Origin: Nocardiopsis halophila DSM 44494 | GTDB lineage: Bacteria; Actinomycetota; Actinomycetes; Streptosporangiales; Streptosporangiaceae | Reading direction: 5' to 3' | Assembly (NCBI RefSeq): GCF_000341245.1 | Contig: NZ_ANAD01000013.1 | Coordinates: forward strand, 19,404-59,284 | DNA: 39,881 nt | Shown here: positions 30,421-37,880 of the stretch, piece after piece | Position numbering within the stretch: position 1 is the stretch's first letter | How the letters are laid out: every line of letters starts with the position of its first letter | Notes under the pieces: model-generated | Told to the model about the DNA's origin: nothing | What the model saw: the letters and a program-made list of their open reading frames with translations, nothing else | The model's database searches: none | Made by a program: the position numbers and the translations under genes

Positions 30421-31380
30421 TCATCCGTCGCCCAGGCGTCCCTCCTCCAAGGGCAGAACCTTCTCGGCCTCGGTGAAGGACGATTCGATGAGGGTTCGTG
30501 TCTCGGTGAGGGATGCTGCGACCGATTCAGGGAGGGACTCCGGAGCGGTCCCTTGAGCGAAGAGGTGCGCCAATGCCGTGTCGATCCGGCCCAGGCCGGC
30601 GTTGGCCAGCAGGGTCTTCTCGTTGGTCACCCACCGGCCGTGCGCGGCGGTGACGGCATGGGCGGCCTGCATCGCGGCGGTCGCGATGGCGCCTGCGGCC
30701 TCGGTCCGCAGGCCCTTGGGCGCGTGGTTGGCCTCGGAGTAGAGCAGGGTCAGGCGCGCCGTCGCGCTCCAGCGCTCGTAAGCGGTCCTCCGCAGTGCGC
30801 TCGGGTACTCCGGTCGGGGCAGCCGCCCCCGCAGCACCCGGTTGACGGCGAGTTCGCCCACCACCAGATAGCTGGGGATGCCCGCCAGGTGGAACATCAG
30901 GGGCTCGTGGTGGAAGCGGCCCTCGCGCGCTTCGGCCAGCTGGTGCTCGACCACGTCGAGGTCGCGGTAGTGGACGTCGACCTTGCACCCTTCGACGGTC
31001 AACCACGCGCCCCCGTTGAACACGCCGCCTCCCCAGCCCCCGATCTCGGAGACCTCGCCCGGCCACTCCTGCTCGCGTGCCAGGCTCCGCAGGTCCTCAG
31101 GGTCGAAGGCGCCCCGGTAGTAGACCGCCAAGTCCCAGTCGCTGTCGGGTCCGGCCGTTCCCAGGGCCCGGGATCCCCCGAGGGTCACCGCCTCGACGGC
31201 GGGGAGGGCCGCGAGCCGGTCCGCGAGGGGGGCGAGGAACCCCTCGTTCGCCGCGGTGCCCGCGGCGGTGTCCACCCCGCGGCCGACGGTGCCGGCCCCG
31301 GCATCGTTCTCGACGGTGTCATCGGCAGCGCTCTCCGCGGCTCCATTCTCCGCGGCTCCGTGCGCGCGATCGTTCTGCAT
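30421..31380 (-). CDS. Nucleotidyltransferase-fold protein (MNT-type)
   Basis: A 319-residue soluble protein. Residues 1-45 are low-complexity Ala/Glu/Asp/Gly. The catalytic core 'VTLGGSRALGTAGPDSDWDLAVYY' provides GS (69-70) and the Asp pair D81 and D83, with the third carboxylate in 'CKVDVHY' (D135), the pattern of the polymerase-beta-like nucleotidyltransferase superfamily. The C-terminal half is helical (SALRRTAYERWSATARL to FTEAEKVLPL), suggesting a substrate-binding domain as in antibiotic nucleotidyltransferases or minimal NTases. ATG 31380 has GAGGAG nine bases upstream. Substrate unknown; it is not obviously paired with an antitoxin. Confidence 0.85.
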   Translation of the reverse strand: MQNDRAHGAAENGAAESAADDTVENDAGAGTVGRGVDTAAGTAANEGFLAPLADRLAALPAVEAVTLGGSRALGTAGPDSDWDLAVYYRGAFDPEDLRSLAREQEWPGEVSEIGGWGGGVFNGGAWLTVEGCKVDVHYRDLDVVEHQLAEAREGRFHHEPLMFHLAGIPSYLVVGELAVNRVLRGRLPRPEYPSALRRTAYERWSATARLTLLYSEANHAPKGLRTEAAGAIATAAMQAAHAVTAAHGRWVTNEKTLLANAGLGRIDTALAHLFAQGTAPESLPESVAASLTETRTLIESSFTEAEKVLPLEEGRLGDG

Positions 31381-31409
31381 CGGGAAGCACTCCTCAACTC
31401 AGCGACGGT

Positions 31410-31437
31410 GCCGCGCGCCCGATCGGGCATGCGCGGC
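31410..31437 (-). terminator. Terminator of idi
   Basis: GCCGCGC (31410-31416) pairs with GCGCGGC (31431-31437) and inner GCCC/GGGC flank a GATC loop, about 70 nt beyond the idi stop codon on the minus strand. Confidence 0.5.
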
Positions 31438-31505
31438 GGGCGCCGGAGTCGGGCTCGACGGCGCCGGTTCGCGGAAAAGGGCGTCAGTGCTTCACGGCCG
31501 GGACG

Positions 31506-32066
31506 CTACCACCCCGCGCGAGGGAGGCGCCTGCGGATCTCCGGCAGCGCCGCCTCCAGGACCGTCGTGAACCAGACGGAGAAGGCATGGCGCTCACGCA
31601 GGGCGGCCAGCTCCACCGGAGTCGCGAAGGAGGCCTCGGCCACCTCTTCGGGGTCCGGGTCCAGTCCTTCCGGTGCCTCTCCGACGAACAGGTGGTTGTA
31701 CTCGCGCTCCACCAGACCCGAGTCGGGGTCCTGGAGCTCGTAGACGACCGTCCCCGCCTCGGCCATCATCACGGGCGGCGCGCCCAGCTCCTCGGCGGTG
31801 CGGCGGGCCGCGGCCAGGAAGGGGGCTTCGCCCGGGCCGGGGTGGCCGCAGCAGGTGTTCGACCAGACGCCCGGCGAGTGGTACTTGCCGGCCGCGCGCT
31901 TCTGCAGCAGCAGGCGGCCCCGGCCGTCGAACAGGAAGACGGAGAAGGCGCGGTGCAGCCGCCCGGGCGCCAGATGCGCGTCCAGCTTGCCGTCGGTCCC
32001 CACCGTCGTTCCGTCGCGGTCCACCAGTTCCACCTGGATCGCGGCCTCGGCCACCCTGTCCCCCAC
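31506..32066 (-). CDS. idi: Isopentenyl-diphosphate delta-isomerase, type 1
   Basis: A Nudix-fold enzyme of about 186 residues that interconverts isopentenyl and dimethylallyl diphosphate for isoprenoid synthesis in the cytosol. Seen: metal-binding His31 and His38 ('LDAHLAPGRLHRAF'), the catalytic Cys in 'WSNTCCGHP' (C72/C73) with His75, 'AAARRTAEELG' Nudix-type helix, and the catalytic Glu in 'VEREYNHLFVG' (E120/E122). The C-terminal 'AFSVWFTTVLEAALPEI' is normal for the family. GTG 32066 is chosen for a GGGAGG four bases upstream; GTG 32054 is possible. No other isoprenoid gene is in the window, so it stands alone. Confidence 0.92.
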   Translation of the reverse strand: MGDRVAEAAIQVELVDRDGTTVGTDGKLDAHLAPGRLHRAFSVFLFDGRGRLLLQKRAAGKYHSPGVWSNTCCGHPGPGEAPFLAAARRTAEELGAPPVMMAEAGTVVYELQDPDSGLVEREYNHLFVGEAPEGLDPDPEEVAEASFATPVELAALRERHAFSVWFTTVLEAALPEIRRRLPRAGW

Positions 32067-32180
32067 ACGGCCTCCCACACAGTCCCCCTCGTCGCTCGGC
32101 CACCGGTGCAGACCGGCCGCCTCCACGGTCGCACACACCCCTCGGACGACGTGGCCGAAGTCTCATTCCTGTGCACCACC

Positions 32181-32205
32181 CGGCCGCGCAGGCACCGCGC
32201 GGCCG
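32181..32205. promoter_or_regulatory. GC hairpin in the divergent idi / ABC operon region
   Basis: CGGCCGCG (32181-32188) and CGCGGCCG (32198-32205) form an 8-bp inverted repeat with a 9-nt loop, in the 357-bp gap between idi and the ABC transporter operon. It may separate the two promoters. No gene is seen in this gap. Confidence 0.35.
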
Positions 32206-32290
32206 GCGCCCGCCTCCCCCTCCGCCTTCGCGGCCGTGAACTGCGGCGAGACCGGAGCAAGCCCAGGGGGCCTACCCGCTTTGCCAGGGG

Positions 32291-32319
32291 TTGAACCAAA
32301 TTTTTCCCTCACCTATCGT
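32291..32319 (+). promoter_or_regulatory. Predicted promoter of the ABC transporter operon
   Basis: TTGAAC (32291-32296) and TATCGT (32314-32319) are spaced by 17 bp, inside an AT-rich patch that is rare in this window. The implied start is near 32326, giving a leader of about 98 nt to the ATG at 32424. The -10 overlaps the first of three operator copies. Confidence 0.5.
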
Positions 32320-32370
32320 TCGTGACTCGCATCAATCGTTCACCGAACGAATCAGCCGTTCGCTGAACGA
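32316..32370. promoter_or_regulatory. Three tandem operators TCGTTCNNNGAACGA at 20-bp period
   Basis: Copies: TCGTTCGTGACTCGC (32316-32330), TCGTTCACCGAACGA (32336-32350) and CCGTTCGCTGAACGA (32356-32370). Centres are 32323, 32343 and 32363, exactly 20 bp apart. The middle copy is a perfect inverted repeat with a 3-bp centre, the third has one end mismatch, and the first has a good left half only. The spacing of about two helical turns would put three dimers on nearly the same DNA face, across the predicted -10, start and early leader, as expected for repression of the ABC operon. Confidence 0.7.
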
Positions 32371-32423
32371 TCTCCCTGTCCCCCGACCACCCCCGACCCA
32401 TCGACCACGAGGGGAATGACCCC

Positions 32424-34022
32424 ATGCCGCGTTCACGCGAGGGCGGCGGCGGGCCGCCGGCCGTCCCGCGCCGCACGGCCCTGCTGGGCGGCCTGGGCGC
32501 CGTCGGCGCCGCCGCCCTGCTCTCCGGCTGCTCCCCCGGCGGCCGCTCCGCCGCGCCGGTGCTGTCCCAGGGGGCCGCGGCCGGCACGCCCGCCGCCGGA
32601 GGCGTGCTGCGCATCGCCCGCCCCCCGGCCTCCCAGGCCGAGACCCTGGACCCGGCCGGGGCGCTTTCGGCCTACGAGTACCTGGGCGCGCTGTACAACC
32701 GCCTGGTGCGAATGGACGCCGACGGCGAGACCGCGCCCGACCTCGCCGAGTCCTGGGAGTCCGACGAGCAGGGCGTGCGCTGGACCTTCCGGCTGCGCGA
32801 CGGGGTCCGCTTCCACGACGGGGCCCGTCTCACCTCCGCCGACGCCGCCTACACCCTGCGCCGCCTCGTCGACCCCGACCTCGCCTCACCGCAGGGCACG
32901 GTCCTGTCGCCGCTGGTCGACCCCGGAAAGGTGACCGCGCCCGAGCCGGGCGTGCTGGGCGTGGAGCTCAAGGAGCCCAACTTCGAGTTCCCCGCGCTGC
33001 TGACCAACTACAACTGCTACGTCATCCCGGAGGGCTCCGGCGACGCCATCGGCGGCACCGGGATCGGCACCGGCCCCTTCCGCCTGGAGTCCTTCTCCCC
33101 CGGCGGCCGCGGGCGCATCGTCGCCTACGACGACCACTGGGAGGGCCCGCCCGTCCTGGACGCCATCGAGATGTACTCGATGACCGACATCCAGGCCCGC
33201 ACCAACGCCCTCCTCGCCGGTCAGATCGACCTGATCTCCCAGACCAACCTGGACTTCGCCACCGCGCGCGTCGTCGAGGCCTCCGATCGGGCCACCATCG
33301 CACGCTCGGTGAACGCCCAGTGGTACGTCCTGCCGATGCTCACCACCGCCGAACCGTTCACCGATCCCAAGGTCCGCAAGGCGATGAAGCTGGCCTACGA
33401 CCCCCGGCACGTGGTGGACGTGGCGCTCCAGGGCACCGGGGTTCCGGGCAACGACAACCCCGTGCCGCCCGGCACGCCCTACTGGACCGACTACTCCGTG
33501 GAACGCGATCCCGAGCGCGCCCGCGCGCTCCTGAAGAAGGCCGGGGCCGAGGGCCTGGAGGTGGACCTGTACACCTCCTCCTACGACCCCGTGTTCACCC
33601 CGATGGCCCTGGCCTACCGCGACTCGGCGGCCGAGGCCGGGATCGGCGTGACCGTGCGCAACGCCTCGGCGGACTCCTACTACACGCAGATCTGGATGAA
33701 CAAGCCGCTGATGGCGACCTACTGGTACACCGGCCGCCCGGCCGACCAGCTGCTCAACCAGGTCTTCCGCAGCGGCTCCTCCTACAACGAGACCGCCTGG
33801 TCGAACGGGGACTTCGACGGCCTGCTGGACCAGGCCCGCCGCACCCGCGATCCCGACCGGCGCAAGGGCCTCTACCAGGACGCCCAGCGCCTGGTGGTGG
33901 ACGAGGGCGGCGCCATGACGCCGATGTTCGCCGACCGCCTGGTCGGCCTGTCCCGGGAGGTCCTCAACTACCGCGAGACCGGATTCGAGTTCGACTACCG
34001 CTCGATCGGACTGAGGCCCTGA
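32424..34022 (+). CDS. ABC transporter substrate-binding lipoprotein, family 5 (peptide type)
   Basis: A 532-residue SBP_bac_5 lipoprotein. The N-terminus has a twin-arginine-like 'VPRRTALLGG' (R16, R17), hydrophobic core and lipobox LLSGC (Cys36), then a linker. The mature fold shows 'LYNRLVRMDADGETAPDLAESWESDEQGVRWTFRLRDGVRFHDGARLTSADA', 'GTGPFRLESFSPGGRGRIVAYDDHWEG', 'RTNALLAGQIDLI' and 'FTDPKVRKAMKLAYDPRHVV', all typical of DppA/OppA. ATG 32424 has GGGGAA about seven bases upstream. Its TGA overlaps the ATG of the first permease by one base. Ligand unknown; peptides, glycans or other solutes are possible in this family. Confidence 0.93.
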   Translation: MPRSREGGGGPPAVPRRTALLGGLGAVGAAALLSGCSPGGRSAAPVLSQGAAAGTPAAGGVLRIARPPASQAETLDPAGALSAYEYLGALYNRLVRMDADGETAPDLAESWESDEQGVRWTFRLRDGVRFHDGARLTSADAAYTLRRLVDPDLASPQGTVLSPLVDPGKVTAPEPGVLGVELKEPNFEFPALLTNYNCYVIPEGSGDAIGGTGIGTGPFRLESFSPGGRGRIVAYDDHWEGPPVLDAIEMYSMTDIQARTNALLAGQIDLISQTNLDFATARVVEASDRATIARSVNAQWYVLPMLTTAEPFTDPKVRKAMKLAYDPRHVVDVALQGTGVPGNDNPVPPGTPYWTDYSVERDPERARALLKKAGAEGLEVDLYTSSYDPVFTPMALAYRDSAAEAGIGVTVRNASADSYYTQIWMNKPLMATYWYTGRPADQLLNQVFRSGSSYNETAWSNGDFDGLLDQARRTRDPDRRKGLYQDAQRLVVDEGGAMTPMFADRLVGLSREVLNYRETGFEFDYRSIGLRP

Positions 34023-34981
34023 TGCTCACCTTCCTCACCCGGCGCCTGCTCTCGGCCGCCGGCACGGTGCTCCTGGCGGCGCTGCTCGTGTTCGCCGCGG
34101 TGCAGCTGCTGCCCGGCGACGTCGCCACCCAGGTGCTCGGCCAGGACGCCACCCCCGAGGCGGTGGCGGCCCTGCGCGACCAGCTCGACCTGAACCGCCC
34201 CGCGGCGCTGCGCTTCGTCGAGTGGGCGGCCGGAGCCGTCCGCGGCGACTTCGGCACCTCGCTCGTCTCGGGCGAGCCGGTCGCCGGCTCCCTCTGGCTC
34301 CACCTGCGCAACACCCTGCTGATCGCCGCCGCCACGGTGGCGGTGGCCGTCACCTCCTCCATCGTCCTGGGCGTGGTCGCCGGGCTCTACCGCGACCGCT
34401 GGCCCGACACGCTCATCTCCTCGCTCACCCTGGCCGGGATGAGCGTGCCGGAGTTCGTCGTGGCCACGCTGCTGGTGCTGGCGCTGTCCATCACCGTCCC
34501 CGTCCTGCCGGCGGTGGTGCTGGACGAGGCCTCGGCCCCGGTAGGCGACCTGCTGCCCGCGGTGGTGCTGCCCACGGTCGCGCTGTCGGTGGTGATGACC
34601 GCCTACATCGTGCGGATGACCCGCACCAGCGTGATCGACGTGATGGCGAGCGAGTTCGTCACCACGGCCCGGCTCAAGGGGCTGGGCGCGTGGCGGGTGG
34701 TGGTACGCCACGCGCTTCCCAGCGCGCTGCTGCCCACCCTGAACGTGATCGCGATGAACGTCGCCTGGCTGGTGGGCGGTGTGGTCGTGGTCGAGAACGT
34801 CTTCAACTACCCCGGCATCGGAAAGCTGATGCTGGAGGCGGTGCACAGCCGCGACCTGCCGGTGCTGCAGGCGGTCGCGGTGGTCGGAGCCGTGGTCTAC
34901 GTGCTGTGCAACCTCGCCGCCGACCTGGCGGCCATGGCGCTCAACCCGCGCCTGCGCACCGGTGAGAGGAGCGCCCGATGA
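34022..34981 (+). CDS. ABC transporter permease, DppB/OppB type
   Basis: A 319-residue inner-membrane subunit with six predicted helices. 'LTFLTRRLLSAAGTVLLAALLVFAAVQLLPGD' and 'QLDLNRPAALRFVEW' are the classical DppB N-terminus, and the EAA loop reads 'EFVTTARLKGLGAWRVVVRHALPSALLP', the contact for the ATPase. 'VVVENVFNYPGIGKLMLEAVHSRDLPVLQ' follows. It begins in the stop of the binding-protein gene (TGATG) and its own TGA overlaps the next ATG (ATGA), so it is part of a tightly coupled operon. Confidence 0.95.
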   Translation: MLTFLTRRLLSAAGTVLLAALLVFAAVQLLPGDVATQVLGQDATPEAVAALRDQLDLNRPAALRFVEWAAGAVRGDFGTSLVSGEPVAGSLWLHLRNTLLIAAATVAVAVTSSIVLGVVAGLYRDRWPDTLISSLTLAGMSVPEFVVATLLVLALSITVPVLPAVVLDEASAPVGDLLPAVVLPTVALSVVMTAYIVRMTRTSVIDVMASEFVTTARLKGLGAWRVVVRHALPSALLPTLNVIAMNVAWLVGGVVVVENVFNYPGIGKLMLEAVHSRDLPVLQAVAVVGAVVYVLCNLAADLAAMALNPRLRTGERSAR

Positions 34982-35892
34982 GCGAGGCGGAACCGAACCC
35001 CGTGGACACGGGCGGCCCCGTGAAGGGCAGGCCGGCCCGCAGGGCCGGGACGGCCCGCGCCACACTGCGCTCGATGCTGCGCTCCAAGCCCGCGACCGCG
35101 GGTCTGGTCCTGGTGGCGGTGCACGTGCTCATCGCCCTGCTGGCACCGCTGCTCACCCCCTACTCCCCCACGGCCAACGCGCCCGGCAGCGCCCTGCTCG
35201 GCCCGAGCGCCGGGCACTGGGCGGGCACCGACGCGCTCGGCCGGGACGTGCTGGCGCGGGTGCTCCATGGCGGCCGGTACGCCCTCACGGTCTCGTTCGC
35301 CGCCACCGCCTGCGCGGTCGCCCTGGGCACCCTGGTGGGATGCGCCGCCGCGCTCAAGGGCGGCCGGCTGGACGGCCTGGTGATGCGGGTCCTGGACGCG
35401 GTCCTCGCGGTCCCGCCGATCCTCGCACTGCTGGTGGTGGTGACCGTGCTGGGCGCCGGTCCGGCGGTGATCGTCCTGGCGGTGACCGTGGTCTACGCCC
35501 CCCAGGTGGTGCGGGTGGTGCGCGCCGCGGCCATGGGCGTCGCCCCGCTGGACTATGTGACCGCCGCCCGCGCGCGCGGCGAACGGACCTTCCCCATCCT
35601 GGTGCGCGAGGTCCTGCCGAACATCGCCGACGTGGTCTCGGTCGAGTTCGCGATGCGCGCCTCCTGGGTCGTACTGCTGATCAGTTCGCTGTCCTTCCTA
35701 GGCTTCGGCGCGAACCCGCCCACGCCCGACTGGGGCCTGATGATCGCCGAGAACCGCACCGCCATGACGGTGGTCCCGTGGGCGTCCCTGGCGCCGATCG
35801 TCGCCCTGGCCACGCTGGTGCTCGGGCTGAACCTGTCCGCCGACGGCCTCGCCAAGGCGTGGGGCGTGGACCGCGTGAAGGAGGCCCAGTGA
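34978..35892 (+). CDS. ABC transporter permease, DppC/OppC type
   Basis: A 304-residue permease. After a polar N-terminal stretch comes the first helix ('AGLVLVAVHVLIALLAPLLTPYSP'), 'HWAGTDALGRDVLARVLHGGRYAL' (the DppC signature 'GTD..GRD...R...G.R.SL'), further helices, and the EAA loop 'YVTAARARGERTFPILVREVLPNI'. 'SLSFLGFGANPPTPDWGLMI' is the C-terminal DppC block. It starts within the ATGA overlap at 34978, and its TGA overlaps the GTG of the ATPase gene. It forms the heterodimeric pore with the preceding permease. Confidence 0.95.
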   Translation: MSEAEPNPVDTGGPVKGRPARRAGTARATLRSMLRSKPATAGLVLVAVHVLIALLAPLLTPYSPTANAPGSALLGPSAGHWAGTDALGRDVLARVLHGGRYALTVSFAATACAVALGTLVGCAAALKGGRLDGLVMRVLDAVLAVPPILALLVVVTVLGAGPAVIVLAVTVVYAPQVVRVVRAAAMGVAPLDYVTAARARGERTFPILVREVLPNIADVVSVEFAMRASWVVLLISSLSFLGFGANPPTPDWGLMIAENRTAMTVVPWASLAPIVALATLVLGLNLSADGLAKAWGVDRVKEAQ

Positions 35893-37784
35893 GCGCCGAG
35901 CGGGAACCGAAGCAGGAGGCCGGGGAGGAGACCGCGGGTGGCGCCGGCGGCCCGTCCGAGGGGCGCACCGATGCCACCGCCTGGCAGGGCGAGGGCATCT
36001 ACCGCCGTGAGGTCCCCGCCAAGGTGGAGGACCTCTCCGTGGCCTACCGGGCCGGCGGGCGCGACATCACCGTCGCCCGGAACGTGTCCTTCGAGGTCGC
36101 CGCTGGGCAGACCCTGGCGGTGGTCGGCGAGTCCGGCAGCGGGAAGTCGACCGTCGCCGGCGCCCTCCTGGGGCACCTGCGCCACGGCTCACGGATCACC
36201 TCCGGATCGGTGGAGGTCGCCGGCCGCGACGTCTTCTCTCTCGGGAACCGCGACCTCAAGGCGCTCCGCGCCCGCGACATCGCGATGGTCGGCCAGAACG
36301 CGGGCAACGCCCTGACCCCGTCGATGCGCGTCGGCACTCAGCTGGAGGAGGCCCTGCTGGCCCGGCCCCTGTCGCGCGCCGACCGCCGGGCCGAAGCGCG
36401 TGCGCTGCTGGAGAAGGTCGGCCTGCCTGAGCCGGACCGGATCGGACGCCGCTACCCGCACCAGCTCTCGGGCGGCCAGCAGCAGCGGGTGGCGATCGCG
36501 ATGGCGCTCGCCGCGCGCCCGCGCGTGCTGGTGCTCGACGAGCCCACGACCGCGCTGGACGTGGTCACCCAGGCCCGCATCCTGGACCTGGTGGCCGGCC
36601 TCAGCGCCGAGCTGGGCCTGGCGACGGTCCTGGTCAGCCACGACCTGGGCGTGGTGGCGCGGATGGCCGACCACGTCGTGGTGATGCGCGAGGGCGAGGT
36701 GGTGGAGGCGGCCCCGGCCGAGGAGCTGTTCGCCTCCCCGCGCCACCCGTACACGGGCCGCCTCCTGGCCAGCGTTCCGCGGGTGTCCGACGCGGGGCTG
36801 GCCGAGGTCGGCGAGGACGGGACGCGGACCGTGCGCGACCGCGCCCCGGTGCCCGAGGACGCCCCTGATGTGGTGTCCCTGGAGGACGTCGTCGTCCAAT
36901 ACGGCCGCAGCCGCGCCGTGGACGGGGTGTCCTTGGGACTGCGCAAGGGCGAGGTGCTCGCCCTTGTGGGCGAGTCCGGCAGCGGCAAGTCCACGCTGGC
37001 GTGGTCCATGGCAGGTCTGCGCTCCCCGGCGTCGGGGCGGATGCGCCTGCACGGCGAGCAGGAGGGCGACCTCTCGGCGGGGGCCCGCCGACGCCCTATG
37101 GCCGTCCGGCGCCGCATCCAGTTGGCGTTCCAAAACGCCGACACGTCGCTGAACCCGCGCAGGATCGCGCGGGAGGCCGTGCGCCGGCCGCTGCACTTCT
37201 TCGGTCTTGCCTCGCGGTCGGACGCCGATTCCCGCGCGCGGGAGGTGATCGAGGACGTGGCACTGGACCCCGCCCTGTCGGATCGGCTGCCCCAGCAGCT
37301 CTCGGGCGGACAGCGGCAGCGGATCGGCATCGCACGCGCGCTGGCCGGCGGCCCGGACGTGGTCGTGGCCGACGAGGTGACGACCGCGCTGGACGTGTCG
37401 GTGCAGGCGTCGGTGCTGGCGCTGCTGGACGACCTGCGTACCGAGCGCGATCTGGCATTCGTGTTCATCAGCCACGACCTGGCGGTCGTGCGCGGCATCG
37501 CCGACCGGGTGGCGGTGATGAAGGACGGGCGCGTGGTCGAGGAGGGTCCGGTCGAGGCCGTGTTCACCGGGCCCAACCACCCCTACACGCGTCGCCTGTT
37601 GGAGGCCGTCCTGGAGCCGGCCCCCGCCGGGGCTCAGGGGGCCGAGGGGCCGGGTACCGCTCGGGACTCCGGCACGCCGCTCCCCGGCGCCGCCCAGACC
37701 GCCGGCGCAGCCGAGGCCACCGGTGCCGACGGCGCATGGATCGACCTCGGCGGGGGCCACCGGATCCGGCGCGGCGGGGAGTGA
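35889..37784 (+). CDS. Fused double ATP-binding subunit (DppD-DppF type) of the ABC transporter
   Basis: A 631-residue protein with two nucleotide-binding domains in one chain. Domain 1: Walker A GESGSGKST at 80-88, signature LSGGQ at 193-197, Walker B 'VLVLDEPTTALD', then 'LVSHDLGVVARMADHVVVM'. Domain 2: Walker A 361-369, signature LSGGQ at 471-475, Walker B 'VVVADEVTTALD', where Pro after DE is Val but the catalytic Glu is kept, and 'FISHDLAVVRGIADRVAVM'. 'PRHPYTGRLL' and 'PNHPYTRRLL' are the C-terminal peptide-transporter motifs of each domain. The first 40 residues are polar, disordered. GTG 35889 overlaps the previous stop (GTGA). The Ala/Gly/Thr-rich C-tail is low complexity. Confidence 0.95.
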   Translation: MSAEREPKQEAGEETAGGAGGPSEGRTDATAWQGEGIYRREVPAKVEDLSVAYRAGGRDITVARNVSFEVAAGQTLAVVGESGSGKSTVAGALLGHLRHGSRITSGSVEVAGRDVFSLGNRDLKALRARDIAMVGQNAGNALTPSMRVGTQLEEALLARPLSRADRRAEARALLEKVGLPEPDRIGRRYPHQLSGGQQQRVAIAMALAARPRVLVLDEPTTALDVVTQARILDLVAGLSAELGLATVLVSHDLGVVARMADHVVVMREGEVVEAAPAEELFASPRHPYTGRLLASVPRVSDAGLAEVGEDGTRTVRDRAPVPEDAPDVVSLEDVVVQYGRSRAVDGVSLGLRKGEVLALVGESGSGKSTLAWSMAGLRSPASGRMRLHGEQEGDLSAGARRRPMAVRRRIQLAFQNADTSLNPRRIAREAVRRPLHFFGLASRSDADSRAREVIEDVALDPALSDRLPQQLSGGQRQRIGIARALAGGPDVVVADEVTTALDVSVQASVLALLDDLRTERDLAFVFISHDLAVVRGIADRVAVMKDGRVVEEGPVEAVFTGPNHPYTRRLLEAVLEPAPAGAQGAEGPGTARDSGTPLPGAAQTAGAAEATGADGAWIDLGGGHRIRRGGE

Positions 37785-37803
37785 GGGGCCCCGCCGCGCC
37801 TCA

Positions 37804-37849
37804 CCCGGGGCCCGTACGGGCCCCGGGCCCCTTGGGCCCGAACGGGCCC
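37804..37849 (+). terminator. Two strong GC hairpins between the ATPase and hydrolase genes
   Basis: A 24-bp loop-less palindrome at 37804-37827 (arm CCCGGGGCCCGT) is followed by GGGCCC-gaac-GGGCCC at 37834-37849, both within the 96-bp gap before the hydrolase start. They could terminate or attenuate transcription, lowering expression of the hydrolase relative to the transporter. Confidence 0.55.
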
Positions 37850-37880
37850 GCCCACCACATGAAGGAGAGAGACGGGGGAG

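Noticed and set aside
30421-31380. MNT/HEPN toxin-antitoxin module
   Set aside because: The nucleotidyltransferase is a large single protein and no HEPN-type partner is adjacent.
35889-37784. Frameshift-induced fusion of two ATPase genes
   Set aside because: Both nucleotide-binding domains are complete and joined by a normal linker; fused DppD-DppF proteins are common in actinobacteria.
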